Source of the DNA: Hevea brasiliensis
Taxonomy: Eukaryota > Streptophyta > Magnoliopsida > Malpighiales > Euphorbiaceae
DNA: 64,000 nucleotides
Assembly: GCF_030052815.1 (NCBI RefSeq)
Contig: NC_079497.1
Coordinates: 20,784,258 to 20,848,257, forward strand
Reading direction: 5' to 3'
Within the stretch, counting starts at the first letter, position 1. Every line of letters starts with the position of its first letter. The notes under the pieces were generated by a model. That model had not been told where the DNA came from. It made no database searches and worked only from the letters and a program-made list of their open reading frames with translations. Position numbers and translations under genes: made by a program. Shown in pieces: positions 21,773-34,771 of the stretch.

Positions 21773-23259
21773 TTGGATTGAAATCAATAATTCAAGTCCT
21801 AAAGAGAGAGTGAATTAGAATTGAACTGAATCAGTGCGATTCTAAATTAGATTTGATCCAATTTTAATCTAGTTAAAAGGCAATTTCAATTCCAATTTGC
21901 TACAATTTCAGTTCGAAAACAATTTGATCTTTGTGACACTCTAAAACTGCTGTCATTTTAATATATATATATGTTTGAACTTGATCAAAATCGGAAGTTC
22001 AATTCAGTCTAATATAAAAATTAATAAAAACAAATAGTTAAAGTTTGAGATTTAATTAAGTGTATTAATTAACATAGTATTCATCTTAAATACTATTTAA
22101 TAAATATTAAATTTATATTATTTAATTAATAATCTCTTATACAATGATATTAGTATATTATTGGGGCTTTAATTATTGTATTGTGTTAATACTAAATTAA
22201 TATTAGTATATTAAAATAATAAATAGTAATCTTATATATATATATATAAACAATGATTATTGCAATGATTTTTATCTATATTTTAATAATATCTGGAGAA
22301 AAAAATTAACTTTTATTTCAAAACTTGCATAATGTTTAACAATCTCATAATTTACATATTGATATTATTATAATTATTAAATTTTAAAACTTATTATTTT
22401 ATTTTAACAATATTATTTATAATATTTTTCAATAATTATTATTAATAAAATAAAAAAGGCTGAATAACGAAAATAAAAATCAAATTTTATGCACTTTTTT
22501 TTTATTTTAGCCAAGTTTTAATTTATCAATTTAATTTTTAAATTTTGATTTTTTATTTCAATTTTAATATTGCAATCATTTGTATTTAAAATTGCTTAAG
22601 TTGAGCTAGGTTTTTTAATTCATAACAATATTTTTTAATAAAAGAACTTATTAATGAAATATAATGTTTTTATTCCAATCAGAAGATTATTTTAGTAATT
22701 TTTTATATTTTTATTTATCAAATAATTTAATTATTAAAATTAAAATAAATACAAAAAATTGAGATCAATTTAAAAATTAAAATATATTCGCATCTAAAAC
22801 ATATGATATTATAATTAACTTGTATTCTTTTTATTTATTTATAAAATAATGATTCATTTGGCTATTATAAAATAATTTTTAAATTTATATCTATATATCT
22901 ATATAATATATAGATGTAAGAAAGGGGAAGATTGAGTTTACCTGAAACGCCTTTCATTATTCTTATTATTTACAACTATATTATTTTTTATTATTTAAAT
23001 TAATTTTAGGATTTTTGCAAATTTAAAATTCTTAATCCTCTTTATATTTAAATTCTACTTATTTTTTTTATATAATTCAAAATATTTATTTATTATTATC
23101 TATTTATAATTTATATAATATATAAATGTGAGAAGGGGATAATTAGGTTTAGCCAAAATTACCCTTCATTATTTAGATTATTGATAATTATTTTAATTTT
23201 TATTATTTAAATTAATTTTAGATTTTATAATAATTTAAAATTAATAGTACATAAACTTA
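21773..23259. other. AT-rich intergenic DNA with an imperfect tandem pair
   Basis: Segments starting near 22895 (TCTATATAATATATAGATGT, then AAGAAAGGGGAAGATTGAG) and near 23105 (TTTATATAATATATAAATGT, then GAGAAGGGGATAATTAGG) are a degenerate direct repeat with about 210 bp spacing. The TCTATATAATATATAG start resembles Helitron 5' ends, but no hairpin plus CTRR end was found. No gene was seen. Confidence 0.4.
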
Positions 23260-23269
23260 ATGAATAATT

Positions 23270-23562
23270 GGGTGAATTTCATTAATAGTACATAAATTGG
23301 GTGAATTTCATTAATAGTACATAAACTTTAAACTTAATAACAGAATGATACATAAATGTTAAATTTTAACTTAAAACCTCCTAAATAATTATGTAAATAA
23401 CTTAAAACCCCATAAAACTTACTATAGCCGGTTTAAAGGTAAATTGTTGACCTGGCAAATCTAGATGGCATAAAAAAAATTTCCTCTCCCTCTCCCCTCC
23501 TCTCCCTCTCTCTCTTTCTCTCTCTCATCTCTATTTTCTTTTCCTTCTCTTGTATGCATAGC

Positions 23563-23610
<48 letters not shown>

Positions 23611-24510
23611 TATCTTTCCTTCTCTTGTGTGCATAGCAACTTCTTCATCATCGCGGTCATGGCTTTTCTTAGCTTTTCTTTTTTTTGAGTATTTTAGATA
23701 TTCTTCTCTTTTCAATAGTAGAAGTGTCTATGTCGTTCAAGGTGGTGGAATAAGAATAGGGTTTTAGGGGTCCTCACCATTAATGGTGGGTTTTGGTTTT
23801 AGATTATTAAAATTGATGGGATTATGGAGAATTGAGTTGAGTTTTGGTTTAGAAGCGAATTGGTTGAATTCAAATTCACTTCCTTTTATGTTGCCTAATG
23901 TAGTTGAATTCAAACCAATTCTTTGATTTCTTTAGTTTCCGCTTTGATTTCTTTAGTTTCCCTCCCCAGTTTTCTAAATTGAAAGGTTATAGAATTCTTT
24001 ATGCATTTGTTTTCTCAGAGAACTTTTGTATATTTGAGATATGTGGTCCATCAATTTTGGAAATTGTTAAGAAAAATAAAATGATAAATTTAAATTCGCA
24101 TCATAAATGTTTGGTGAAAGCCTTAACTGACAATGAAGAAGAAGCCAAGAGAGAGAATTGAGAGGATTTCAAATGAGAGTTTTACCCAACGATGAATAAG
24201 AAACTGGGAGAAGAGCGTTGCCCAAAGATGAAGAAGTTGAGAGGATAGTCACGCAAGGGAAAGAAAAATAGAGAAAAGAGTGAGAGAGTGGGGTTATACA
24301 TGTTGGAGGAGAGAGAATAGAGGGAAAAAAATTTTTAATCCTACCTGGACAGGTCACATCACCGTTTGATCTTTGAATTGACTGTTGAAGGTTATACGAG
24401 ATTTAAAGTTACTTTTATTGTAGTTTGAGAGTTTTTAAGTAAAATTTTAAAGTTTATGTACCATATTGTTATCAACCCTAAAATCCACGTCTCATGGGTG
24501 AAATTTACCC
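23270..24510. mobile_element. Mutator-like non-autonomous element
   Basis: The left end GGGTGAATTTCATTAATAG is mirrored by the right end, read on the minus strand as GGGTAAATTTCACCCATGAG. Further inverted matches follow inward (GTACATAAACTTTAAA; AACTTAAAAC; TTGACCTGGCA against TGACCTGTCCAGG). Flanks ATGAATAATT (23260-23269) and ATTAATAATT (24511-24520) agree at 9 of 10 positions, a likely target duplication. The left terminus is partly repeated in tandem (ATTAATAGTACATAAA three times between 23240 and 23325), so the exact left end is uncertain. The interior has CT repeats and no recognisable captured gene; the frames at 23461-23715 and 23904-24161 look non-coding. Confidence 0.65.
23565..23608 (+). 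repeat. (CT)n microsatellite with duplicated flanks
   Basis: The CT run lies between two copies of TTCCTTCTCTTGTRTGCATA GCAACT (about 23540-23566 and 23617-23641), so one flank was duplicated together with the run. Confidence 0.9.
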
Positions 24511-24520
24511 ATTAATAATT

Positions 24521-26390
24521 AAGGGAAAAAAAAGTGTAAGAAAATTGACTTATATAGGATTATATAAGATATATATTGGAAAATCTCTTTTGTACATATA
24601 GGATTATATGTAGGAGACTTTAAGAACATGTTGGATTAGGATTATAACTTATGGTTGTATATTATTAAAAGTAAAACTTAATCAAGGAACAGTTGATGCC
24701 GTGTGCAATTTATTTATGTGTTTGAACGTGAGGGCTAAGGCTACATTCTTTGTTGGCGATGTTTATATATGCAAAATGCAAATCATCATGTCTCAAGTTA
24801 TGGGCCATATCAAGGTATGAAGAGACTATTCTTGTACTTGATATAATTGAGAGCACAGGTGCTGGCTGCTGCTGATTTTACCATAAATTGGAGATTCATG
24901 TGAAGATGTAAGAACATATATTTTTGTTATTTACATGAATTCTGCAATTTATAAATGTTACTATCAAATTACGGTTGATTTGATTGAATGTGGTTTTAAA
25001 ATTGAAAATGGATTATTATAAATTATATAAATAAATTTTTAATAAATTTATTAATCAAAAAGAAATTGTAAATATAGTGGTTTATAAGAACAAAATTTTA
25101 ATTTTATTTATCTCATATTTTATTAAATATATATTATTAAAATGGAATATAAAACAGAATTAGGAATAAAATATAAATATTTTCATTAAATAGAAAATAT
25201 AGGTGTTTTTATTAGCTATAAATCATGTGCATTTTTATGATAAAAAAAAAATACAATAGTGTACAATACAATTAAATCAAAATTCATTGAGATAATTCAT
25301 TTATTATTGGTATCATTTAATTAATAATTCATTTATTAATTACTTAAATATTCATTGAATATTTTTTTACTAATAATTCTAAAAATATCTAATCTAACCT
25401 TTAATATTAATTACTTGACATTATTTTGATTGCATTAATAAAAATAAGAAGAAAAAATATTTAAAATGTAAAAAAGTAAAAAAAAAAATCATAAAAATTT
25501 CAAATTTTGTAAGAAAGAAAAATAGAAAAAAAAAATTACTTATATGGAGAGGCTATTATAAATATGTAAGATTTTCTCTTAAAAAATTAAAAATTCAGTA
25601 AAAAACTTAAAAAAAAAATTGATTGCATAAATGGGGATAGTGGGATACCTGCAAAGCAATTGAATTGATTTTGAAAGATAAATGCAAGTACAGTCACAAC
25701 AAAACTTGTACTATTCAAAAGAAACAAATTTCATATGTTACTATTTCATTTTATGCAATAATTAAAATTTTAAATATTAAAAATCACAAAATAAAAAAAT
25801 AATGATATACAATGAATGTAATTAATATACACAGTTATATTTCAAAATGTCATAATTAAAAATTATATTAAAATATTAAATTTTAAATTTAAAAATATAT
25901 TAATTGATTCAATAGAAATGTAAAAAAATAAAGAAAAAACTCAAGAATTCATAAAAATTCTAAACAAAAATTAAACTTTTAAATATTAAAACCAAAAAAT
26001 AATAAAAAATAACAGACAATGAATATAATTAACATAGTTTTATTTTCAATGTCATAATTAATAATTATATAAAAATATTAATTTTTAAATTTAAAAAATA
26101 TATTAATTGGTGTAATCAAAATGTAGAAAAATAAAGAAAAATTAAAAATTTCTAAAAAAATTAAATATATAGTATTTTTTTAGCTTTAATATAGATATGT
26201 AGATATAAATATAGATAGATTGATATTTTATCACGTACCTATAAAAAATAAATAAATAACTATATATTTATATTTATATATATAAATAATAGCACATATT
26301 ATTACAATAATTCTTATTTTAAATCATTGAAAAATAATGAATTAAATTTATTTCAATTTTAAACTAAAATTAAAATTGCAAACTTGTACT
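24521..26390. other. AT-rich intergenic DNA with a 202-bp tandem duplication
   Basis: The segment around 25775-25950 (ending ATATTAATTGATTCAATAGA) recurs at about 25977-26150 with similar order of words (CATAATTAAAAATTATATT at 25851, CATAATTAATAATTATATA at 26053). No gene was seen. Positions 26390-26534 are a short GC-richer island containing a CACGTGGG word, with no open frame. Confidence 0.45.
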
Positions 26391-26534
26391 TGCACCACTA
26401 GTGCCCAAACAAAGCAACCTCTGGCTCTTGGTGTGCACTTGTTAAGTGTGAGGCGCAGTAATGAAATCGTATGGATGGGTGCACAGTCACGTTGGGGAAG
26501 TGTGTTAGCACGTGGGAACTGCATGGAGTTGTAG

Positions 26535-26575
26535 GCAGTGGCGGATCCATGAAGAAAATGATTGTCAATTGACCT
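26535..26575 (+). mobile_element. Possible hAT terminal inverted repeat fragment
   Basis: CAGTGGCGGATCCATGAAG is the typical 5' terminus of plant hAT elements of the zinc-finger/TTF type, comparable to the terminus at 47105. No opposite end was identified, so only one end of an element is supported. Confidence 0.35.
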
Positions 26576-26855
26576 TCTTCTTGTTAAAAAAATTTTATAT
26601 GTATTTACTTAATATGAACTCTTTACAAATTTAATTATTAAATATTTAAATAAAATTTAAAATTAAATAAAAATATAATAATATTTTATTAAAATAAAAT
26701 TACATAATTATAGGTGTTATCAATTGAGAAATAACTATTAGTCACCTATATAAAAAGAGAATAATACTTAATTTTTAATATTATTAAATATTAATATTAT
26801 AAATTTTAGCAATGTATTATATATTTTTTTATATATTATACATTGGAATGTTATA

Positions 26856-29800
26856 GGCTAAATTTACCAATCGACCCTTAATTTTAGAATTTATTATACT
26901 TTTGTCCTTTGTTTTCATTGTATTACATGAAAGTCTATCAACTTAAAAAATATTACAAAGTCTTTCAATTTAAAAAAAGCTTTATAAAAGTTCATCAACT
27001 TAAAAAACTTTATATAAAAATTCTTTATGCCAGAATTTCATTATATCTCTAATCAATTTGACACGTAGTAATGTCACATTGTAAAATGAAAAGGTCAAGG
27101 TTTGACATTGTTTTAGAAAAAGACTTTCTTAACTATATTAGTCATAAAGTATTAAAATCTGATTTAAAAATAAATTTAACATGTTTTATCATAAGAATAC
27201 TAGAATAATAAAATATTTTTTTTTTAAATTACTTTTGTTAATAGTATATGTAACACCCCAAAATTTTAAATTTTTATTATTTTATGAGTATTATTGATAT
27301 TTTAATTTTATTTAAATTTTAAGAAATTATTTGAGATTTTTTTTCAGATTTTAAAAATCGGGTTCGATTTTCCGAAAATATAAACTTTGATGATTTTTAA
27401 AAATTTATTTAAAGACCACGTGGCAAAACTAAAAATATATTTGGAGCCTATAAATTTTTTTGAGTTTTCTGAAATTTTTTTGAAAATTTTGGATCTCATT
27501 TTCGGTCCCGAGGCAGAGTAAAAATTCAAAATTTTGTATCCTAAATCGAACCTGCCGAATCGAACCGGACAGGATCGGACCAGCCGAATCGGATCGGTCT
27601 TCTTCTTTTTCTTCCTCCTCCCCGCGCGCGTCCCGACCTCCCTCCCCTTCTCTCCCATTTTCTCTCTCCTCCCTCCTCCCCTTGCCGCGCCGCTGCCTCC
27701 CTTGCCACCCCAGCTCGCCGGCGCCCACCCCCAACCGTCCCAGCCCACCGCGTGCCGCCTGGAACGCCGGAAAACGGCGCTAGAAGTGGAGCGACGCGAG
27801 CGCATGACCGTTCGTCATCCCGGCCAAAATCCGGCCGATCCGACCACCAATCGGACCGGGTCTTGTGTCTAAACTCATCTACTCATCGAGAATTTTTCAT
27901 AGACACTAAGAACACCAAAATCCATTGAGCGGTTTGTCCAATTTTTGCCCGAGAAGTTTTAGCCCATTTTGAATTTCGGGCTAGATTTCTCGCAAACCGT
28001 AAACTCTACGAGAAAACCGAGAGTACCAGAGTGCTCCACTCGTCGAGAGCTTCGCGACGACATAAATTTCAAATTTTTTCGACATCGTTTTTCGGTGGGT
28101 CCCACGGAACTTCGCAGTGTTTTTTCGAGCATTAAATGAGCTTAGAAAATTCTGAAAAATTTATGTACTAACCCCCATGTTGTGGGCTTCGTGTAGGTAT
28201 CCTCAATTCGCGAAAATTCAATAGTTGTCCAGGTCTGTGAATTTCCGGCCAGACAGACTCACTACCGGAAAAGTCTCCGAACTGGATCGAGGTTTTGGCT
28301 ACCCCCCCATTGTCAGACGTCCCGAGCGCGTACCCTGAGTCGGGATCCGCAAAGGTAAACCCGAACCTTGCTTTTTCGTAATTTTCTAGTGCTTAAATAG
28401 GATTAAAAATCCATAAAATATTTGTGGTAGCTCAGAAAATTATGATTCTTCTTGCAATAGCCTAGTAATATTGCTAAGGACAGCGGGACAAAGTTTTAGA
28501 ATTTTTAGAGCTTGTTTGGGTAGATTTTGCAAAAATGATCAATTATAAGGACTAAATTGAAATTTTACATATTGTGATGGATGACTGATTTGATGGGCCT
28601 AGGAGGGGCTGTGTGATGTGATTGAATTGTGGATATATGAGTTGCGAATATAGAAGTGTGTTTTGAGCCCTTTTGCAGGTTGGGTAGGTCCTAGGTATAG
28701 GGGAGACTCTGCCGGATTTTCGGCACAACTTAGGACGTATTTAGTCTTTTCTTGATTTGTATTGAGTCATTTGTATTAAATAATTGTAATGTAATTGTCA
28801 GGTGAGCCGGGACAGCCTTCTTCCTCCGCCCAGCCGCCACAGTGACCGTTGTCTAGTCTGTGAGTAAAATATTAATTTTAATTGTAATTTCACTATTATT
28901 ATATGTTCAAGCATGTCCATGCATCACTTATATGTATGTATCTATGTAGATAAACTCTAGGCACGTTTTATGTTGCATTCATAACTGTTAAAGTGCCATG
29001 GATATTGTTGTGGTAATTTAGAGCAGTGTGCGTGCGTTGGCGTTCGTGTGATGTGGTGTGGACTATGGATAGGACGGGTAGACACGGCTTGAGATCTTCG
29101 CTGAGACCCGGTCCTTCGGGGTAGTCACGGCTTGAGTTCTTCGCTGGGACCCCGATTTGGTTTATTAAGCGAAAGTCCGGCTTGAGTTCTTCGCTGGCAC
29201 CAGGTTGGATTTAAGAGAGCTGTATAGGGGATCAGCTCCCATATATTATGATTGATATTACTGGGTGTGTGAGTGCTTCAAATTACCTTTTTGCTGTTAT
29301 GATGTGAATTTATTGCTGATGTTGCATTTCACTTCACAGGGTGCATTAGTTTTAGATAGTTATAGAGATTATGGTTAAAATTGATATTTTACTCTCTGAG
29401 TCGAACGCTCACTCCTGTTCAATATTTTTCCAGGCCATAGGAGGATATTTTTGAAGTTAACCTGCTTTTCTCCATCGCAGGTCGTTTTCTCATATTTGTG
29501 TAATTCTATAAACTTCTAGAAATTTCCGAATGTGTTAGAAATATTAATTGATTCGGGTCTGTAATATAAATTGTTATGTGGACCTGTAAAATTACTATAT
29601 GCATGTTTGATGGACTGGATGAGGGAGCTGAGCTCCCATTTATCTTTATGTTGATATGAGTATGTGTAGGGTGAGCTGAGCTCCCCAATTGATGATATAT
29701 TTTGTTTACAGGTCGGGTTAGTAAAAAACTCCCCGTTGAAAGGTCCACTTTATGGCCGGACTCCGTCCGGTTGATTTCTTGATATTGGGCCCAAATGGGC

Positions 29801-30488
29801 CTTAGAGTTGGGTTAGTGAATAGTTAGGCTTACTACGGGCCTCGGGGGCTTTAGGCTGGCCCAGGTCCTAGTGCCGGTCCGGCCCATAGGTTGGGTCGTG
29901 ACAGTATATAAAATGGTATCTTTTTTTAAAAAGCATGTTTTGCCCTCTAAAACACAATGACAAATAGGTTTGAAGATTTTTTTTTAGGTGCATAAAGTAT
30001 GGGGCAAGTATATTGGACGGGTTTTATGATTTTAAAGCTTGAATTTTTTTGGGTGGAATGATTTATTATGTTAAATGTACCTCATCTATGTGTTAGTATA
30101 AAATTGTAGAGTTTCAATTTTTATGCGTATTTCGAGTAGTATGATGTTCTTACCCCTAACGAGTAAGAAATATAATTTTTGAATTTTTGAGTAGAAGTAA
30201 TAGGCATATGCTAGAGGTTGTACCAGAGAGACTAGTATAAATTTCATATGTGACACTTTAATTTTTTAAATTTCTTTTTATTTTATAGAATGACACTGCT
30301 ACATATCAAATTAGTTAGAGATATGATAATATTTTGGCATTAATGACTTTTATATAATATATTTTTTTAATTGAGCGATTTTTATGTGGCATTTTTTAAA
30401 TTGAAAGACTTTATAATAATAAAATAAAGGCGAAGAACGAAAGTATAATAAATTCTAAAGTTGAGGGACTGTTAGGAAAAATTAACAG
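26856..30488. mobile_element. Mutator-like element split by a solo LTR
   Basis: The left about 250 bp (from GGCTAAATTTACCAATCGAC, including TTTAGAATTTATTATACTTT and CATTATATCTCTAATCAATT) is inverted in 30230-30488, which on the minus strand reads TTTAGAATTTATTATACTTT and TCATATCTCTAACTAATTTG in the same order. Imperfect 9-bp flanks AATGTTATA (26847-26855) and AATATTATA (30489-30497) support a Mutator-type insertion. No transposase is present. With the LTR and its 5-bp duplication removed the element is about 970 bp. Confidence 0.75.
27249..29903 (+). mobile_element. Solo LTR A of 2,655 bp (Tekay/Del-like Ty3-gypsy)
   Basis: The LTR begins TGTAACACCCC and ends GGGTCGTGACA, with the 5-bp duplication GTATA on both sides (27244-27248 and 29904-29908). 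A much GC-richer stretch at 27540-27870 gives long open frames on both strands, but these have no domain and are rejected. The segment CGGCTTGAG-TTCTTCGCTG occurs three times (about 29084-29200), and GGGAGCTGAGCTCCC at 29623-29637 forms a perfect hairpin with a 3-base loop and has a near copy at 29669-29685. A relative of this LTR on the minus strand is split at 50000-54133. Confidence 0.88.
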
Positions 30489-30497
30489 AATATTATA

Positions 30498-31499
30498 ACA
30501 TATTGTTGAACACATAAAAATGTTTTCTCCCATGAAATATAATTCTTATAATATAAAATATTTAAAAGGAAACTATATATTCATTTTTTTAATTATACTA
30601 TAACATAAATATTTAAAAGTAAACTTGAAAAATATTTCTTATATACTTTTGTACATTGATAATTAACAATTTTTCCTCATTAATGATAAGCTACCATAAT
30701 AAGTGACATATAATTATAATTATCTAAAAATTAACGAATTAACAGATTATATAAATCATTTAACTCGTGAATTTCTTTTGGATTGACATTGCAAACTCTA
30801 ATAAATAAAGTTTGTCCATTGTTTGACTTATTTGACTCGTGAATTTCCTTTGAGATTAACTCGGCTGCAGCTGCTAACTCCACCGAATAAGTTTTGTCGA
30901 TTAATACAATGAGAAATAATTGAAATAATTTTTAAAAATTTTTCAATTTAATTTTGCTATTTTATTGTCATTATGCCGAAATAATGAAATCCACCAAAAC
31001 TTGATAAAAAAAAAAAAAGAAATCTACAATATTAAATAATAATTAAAAAAAAAACACGTTGTTAATTGTTGTTTTGTTTTGTCTGAAAGTAGGGACCAAT
31101 TTGAAAGTCCGTCAATGGTCATTGTCTCAAGCCTTTTGAATTTTGATGGGTTAGTGATTAAGAGAGGCGATGGTTGTGGGTGGAGGGAAGAGGACAGTGC
31201 TATAGCGTCCCCATATGTCTTTGTCGGGATTGGTAAGTCTTGCGTGAACAACAATGCTCTTGTGACATCTACCTCAGCTAGGGCGGCTGGGGAAATTACA
31301 TGCTACGATCCTGATTTTAAGAAGAGTAATTTTTTTTTTTCGAAAACAAAAGATACAGGTTTTTTTTTTTCTTTTTTAAATAAAGATAGAATATAAATTT
31401 GAATAAAAAATTTTATATTATTATAATTTTATATAAAAAAATTTAAAATAAATTATTTATATAAAATATAATAATAATTAACTTAATTTGAAGAATTTA
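30498..31499. other. Intergenic DNA, no confident gene
   Basis: A 70-bp-spaced direct repeat (ACTCGTGAATTTCTTTTGGA and GACTCGTGAATTTCCTTTGA) lies near 30765 and 30835. The plus-strand frame at 31079-31396 (105 residues) has normal base composition in its first 80 residues but matches no family I know. It has no supporting intron or neighbour and probably belongs to repeat-derived DNA. Confidence 0.35.
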
Positions 31500-31925
31500 A
31501 TTTTTTGATAAAATATTTGAGTTGATCATTTAGCGAGAAGCCACTCAATGATAATTTGTTCCTATATAACTTCACAGGATTTTCTATGACTCTAATTTGA
31601 AAACTATCAAACTTATGATATCCTTACGAAGATAAAATTGATACTTTTTTATCATTTCACTTACATCTAAATAATGAAGCATAACACTTGACTTATGATA
31701 AAAAGAAAAAAAATCTTTGCAAAGAAGGAAATACCAAATTTTAATAGAAGAGGAGATTATAAGTTCTTATGAAGGAAAAGACAAAATTTAAATGAAATGA
31801 GGACAAACGCAAATTTGTTCTCAAACATAAAAAAGGAAAAGGGGGAGAGACACACACCGGTGGCCATACCATAGAGTTTACAAGGGAAAAAACGATAGAG
31901 AGGAGAGAGAGAATTAGGAGGCGGT
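31500..31925 (+). repeat. Dispersed repeat R2, copy 1
   Basis: Segments here (GAAAACTATCAAACTTATGA; TATCCTTACGAAGA; AAGAAGGAAATACCAAATTT; ATGAGGACAAACGCAAATTT; GAGAGAGAATTAGGAGGCGG) recur in the same order at 46205-46790. Here R2 directly precedes R1; at 44.7-46.8 kb the order is reversed. Confidence 0.65.
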
Positions 31926-33355
31926 TAAATTGAATAATTAATTATTTTAAAAAAGGATAATTTATATGAAATAATATACTAATAAAACATAAATAAGTGT
32001 ATATAAGTGGCCTATAAAATAATAATTATATAATTGTGAATCTTAAAAAAAATTATTTAAAAATTATTTATATTTATTTATTTTTAATTGATTTGTCATT
32101 CTATATTGAATGCTTCCATGAAATCACGGCTTTATCATATAATTTTTCATTACATAATCAGTTTTGGCTCGTCCTAGAACACCTAAACTAAATTGAGGAG
32201 CATTGATTTGCCATGATTCTGCTTTCTCTTTTAAAGATAATTTTGATTCTAATTTCAATTTGAATTTAATTGAGACAATTTAATGATTAAATATTAAAAT
32301 TTTTTTAAAAATTTAAAATTCAAAATGTATCATTAATTTTAGTTCAAATTTAATGAAAAGAGGAACCATAATTGATCTCACCATGATTTCAAGCCAATTT
32401 GAGTTTATAAAGCTGTTGATCAATTTTGATGCCAATTTTAATCAAACCAATCCTTGGTTCAAATCAACCAGTGGCAAGGTCTGACCTAGCATAATATCTT
32501 ATGGTAGAAAAGAAAAATCAATATGGCCTTGACCGTATTAGATCATGCATATATACCCATAATAAGTCTTGTATTACTAGTACATATCTAATTACACGTT
32601 ATCTATGAATCAAATATATAATTTCACGGTCTAGATATTACCAGGAATGCAGTGCATCTCCATAGAAATTATTTGAGAAAGAAACACAATAAAAAAAATC
32701 TTTGATTGCACCAAATTTGCATCAAGAATTTGAACCATCCGAAGAAGAACAATTCCTTCTTGTTGCAATCAAAGAACACAGCCCAAGAGAGCACCACGTT
32801 GTTCTCTAGTTTCTTATATATTCTACCCGTAAAATCCATAAAGAAAACAAAACCATGTTTTTTTTGTTTTCTTTTTGTCGAATTCTTCTTTATAACATGT
32901 GGGAGCAGGGAGTTATTTCCATCTCTGCACATCTCTTAATTTAAAGAGAATTCAAAATCTCTTAAGTGGGTTGCTGTACAACAAAGACAAGAAGGAAATT
33001 AGGCATAAAGAGTTGGTGCTAATGGGTTTATTCATGAACCCAATCATGGGTAGACCAATTTTCCTTCATCTCCTACTCACAAATGATGAGATTAATTTTC
33101 TTTCACAATTACTACAATTTTCATACTTAACAAATAGACCGTGTGATCAATGCATATTTTGAAAGCTCAAGTGCTATATATCTGGTAGAATGATATAGCT
33201 CCTCGAATGGTGGCAATGAAGCAGATGCAGTATGTAATACCCTAGATCATTATATCATATTTAAATCTCTTCTGATCTCATTTGATGCATATTGAGTTCA
33301 TAATTATATCATATCCATAGATAAACATAACTGATGGGTTTATGAACACAAACTT
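31925..33355 (+). repeat. Dispersed repeat R1, copy 2
   Basis: The best-preserved R1 copy, opposite in orientation to 4600-6030. It shares all main words, including AAACACAATAAAAAA, GAAGAACAATTCCTTCTTGT and GTTCTCTAGTTTCTTATATA. Short frames on both strands (32669-33162) are by-products. The family is unknown and no terminal structure is clear. Confidence 0.75.
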
Positions 33356-34335
33356 AAGGTGACAGTACTCAATGATCGTCCTTTTCTCCAGATGCTCTCA
33401 ACCTTAATTTAACTCGCTTTTCTAGATATGCCTTGCCAGGCCATATCAGATAGTCTTTTGGCAACACTCTAAGATAGCAAACATTAAACTAAGCTCAAGT
33501 AACAGATCGCAGTCATGAGGGTACGAATAAAGATTACTTATAATCTTTTAGGGCCTCACACAATTACAAGCAGAGATTTTGTAATACCCACCATTTCCCA
33601 ACATTGAAATTTTTTATCGTAGATGGAATATTCTGGCGAATTTGAAGATTTCACTAATAAGGAATGGTGGTAGAAGTGTATATGTGTATATATATGTATG
33701 TATAATGTGTTCAAAATGTATTTAAAAATGAAAATATTTTAAAAGTTTTCATCCTTAAAAGTTTTTAAGTGTTCTTTTGGACGGAAGGAACTTTGACAGC
33801 AGAAGTATGGACTTTTGACAATCGACATCCTTTTTTACTGTTCAAATTCTTTTTGGGTAGAATGGACTCCGACAGCTTGAACTATGACTTTCGACAGTCG
33901 TAAGTCTCTTGACAGTTGAAACTCTCACTTCTCTCTCTCTCTCTCTCTAAACTTTTGAGACATGCAAAGAGCATTATGAGGAGATTTTTCTTGGCCATTT
34001 CATGTTTTGAAGCTTGATTCTTCTAAGAGGAAGCTTGGTGAAGTGGTTTGAAGCTGGGATCACCAATTCACTTCCTTCTCCAATTTAAGGGAAAGAGGTA
34101 AACTCCCTTTTCTTTTGATCTTTTAGAAGAATCTAAGTATGGCTAAGTGTTTGAAGTTATTGGGTGTGTTTGCATGTGGATTTGAGAATTTGATTTCATG
34201 AAAAAAAGTTAAAAAAAGATGGTTTTTACATGTTGAAGTTTTGGAAGTAAGGGTGCTTTCCAAATTATGTTTTGGTATTTTTATTATTAGATGAGATATT
34301 GTTCTTGCTTTCTGTCAAGTTTATGTATTATGGAC

Positions 34336-34729
34336 TGTTATATTTGTGGCTTTGAATTTTGGATATGTTTTTCATGGACCCGATTGGTGACCCGACCCGA
34401 AAGTTTTTGCGCTGTAACCTGATTAGGATAAAAAGTGAGATCTGTGGTGGTAGCTGAGGTTACAGGCTGGTATAAATATTGTAATATTCTACCCTTTATA
34501 GTAGAGTTGTGAGATATTCGGGAAACACACTAGGGTTAGGGTTTGAGAGTTCTGATTGATTATATCTTGCTCTTTTCATCGTAGTGAAACTTTTTTCTCT
34601 TGTCTTGCCCGTGGACGTAGACCTTACGGTTGAACCACATTAAATCCTGTGTTATTCTTCTTCTCTTTTCAATACTGTGTGATTGTGTAATTTATGTGCG
34701 TGCCTTAGATTTACGTGCTTGTTATAACA
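34336..34729 (+). repeat. 5' LTR of the copia element
   Basis: It contains the TATA-like GGTATAAATATTGTAATATT around 34470-34490, the expected promoter position. Ends are TG and CA. Confidence 0.95.
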
Positions 34730-34732
34730 AAC

Positions 34733-34745
34733 TAGTATCAGAGCT
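34733..34745 (+). promoter_or_regulatory. Primer-binding site of the copia element
   Basis: TAGTATCAGAGCT lies 4 bp after the 5' LTR. It matches the usual initiator tRNA-Met complementary site except for one G-to-A change. Confidence 0.85.
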
Positions 34746-34771
34746 TTGTGTGCAAAACCTAGGATTTACAG

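Noticed and set aside
22890..23160. Helitron 5' ends
   Set aside because: The TCTATATAATATATAG starts look right, but no 3' hairpin with CTRR and no A/T insertion site were found.
23461..24357. Captured host gene fragments in the Mutator-like element
   Set aside because: The frames are short, rich in simple repeats and match no protein I recognise; there are no exon-like borders.
27344..27872. Three overlapping frames of 101-153 residues
   Set aside because: They lie in the GC-rich part of a solo LTR, overlap on both strands and have low-complexity G/R/E or P/L composition without a domain.
31079..31396. Host gene exon
   Set aside because: No family match, no splice partners, and its C-terminal part is a translated T-rich run; it adjoins repeat R2.
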